Origin: Nitrospirota bacterium
GTDB taxonomy: Bacteria; Nitrospirota; Thermodesulfovibrionia; SZUA-242
Direction of reading: 5' to 3'
Assembly (NCBI GenBank): GCA_003235715.1
Contig: QJVM01000254.1
Span: forward strand, 1-44,526
Length of the DNA: 44,526 bases
The notes under the pieces: model-generated
Databases searched by the model: none
The model's input: only the letters and a program-made list of their open reading frames with translations
Told to the model about the DNA's origin: nothing
Shown here: positions 44,372 to 44,526 of the stretch, piece by piece
How positions within the stretch are numbered: the stretch's first letter is position 1
Layout: every line of letters starts with the position of its first letter
Translations under genes and position numbers: made by a program

Positions 44372-44526
44372 ATGCACTCTTCCATTGCCGCCGGGAAGCA
44401 GCTTGGGGGATATCGGATTAACCGGGTTGTGCCGATCGAGGATATCCAGGCCATGGGGATCGAACTCGTCCATGAACGGACGCAGTCCCGCCACGTGCAC
44501 CTGCAGACCGCCGACGATAATAATCT
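44372..44526 (+). CDS. Presequence-protease-like M16 peptidase (5' end only)
   Basis: Fifty-one codons are present before the window ends. The ATG is preceded by AAGGAG with a 5-base gap. The residues GYRINRVVPI, GIELVHERTQSRHVHLQT and DDNN resemble the N-terminus of PreP/Cym1-type M16C metallopeptidases, whose zinc site lies further downstream, outside the window. The rest of the gene is needed to confirm this. It is divergent from the ROK kinase gene. Confidence 0.7.
   Translation, partial: MHSSIAAGKQLGGYRINRVVPIEDIQAMGIELVHERTQSRHVHLQTADDNN

Overview
The window is a gene-dense, GC-rich bacterial chromosome segment with about 38 protein genes and no rRNA, tRNA, CRISPR or mobile element that I can see. 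The gene set points to a Gram-negative, rod-shaped bacterium: mreBCD, mrdA and rodA, two lipoproteins and an RNase G. Several features are typical of Deltaproteobacteria (Desulfobacterota) or a neighbouring deep lineage: the DHH-CBS-tRNA nucleotidyltransferase fusion, the TIGR03960/TIGR03936 radical-SAM fusion beside rng, the lepA-lepB-DUF4845 and rib-nusB orders, a cytochrome b5-like/DUF2231 protein, and a probable selenocysteine protein. I cannot fix the genus from sequence alone.

Layout. 184-8508 (+): galU, hsp20, lon, thiL, a DUF2062 membrane protein, rimO, an M50 protease and a DUF4350-like lipoprotein, with four 4-nt ATGA overlaps. 8564-9871 (-): a half-length TauE/SafE protein and an AIM24-family protein with a zinc ribbon. 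10093-11769 (+): a two-thioredoxin-fold domain fused to thioredoxin reductase, read through an in-frame UGA that falls exactly on the catalytic cysteine (UPYC). 11824-17059 (-): rhodanese lipoprotein, tRNA nucleotidyltransferase fusion and an archaeal-type ATP-dependent DNA ligase. 17577-19505: larE (-), shikimate kinase (+), a small membrane protein (-). 19662-29525 (-): the elongasome cluster, RDD protein, mreB, mreC, mreD, mrdA, rodA and radical SAM, then rng behind its own promoter. 29906-33143 (+): pyrE, cyt b5-like/DUF2231 protein, a two-helix half-ferritin and nadB. 33291-44255 (-): rhomboid, prohibitin-like protein, purB, nusB, ribH, ribBA, ribE, a DUF4845-like protein, lepB, lepA and a ROK glucokinase. 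The window ends in the first codons of a presequence-protease-like M16 peptidase (+).

The most notable observation is the selenocysteine-type fused disulfide oxidoreductase/thioredoxin reductase at 10093-11769. An automatic gene caller would split it into two genes. It has a GC-rich hairpin at the position expected for a bacterial SECIS element. Second is a set of promoters (galU, pyrE, possibly the ROK kinase) whose -10 boxes lie so close to the start codon that the mRNAs should be leaderless or nearly so. Third is a 73-residue half-ferritin whose metal-ligand spacing matches encapsulated ferritins, next to a membrane haem-type protein. Most other genes are ordinary housekeeping genes.
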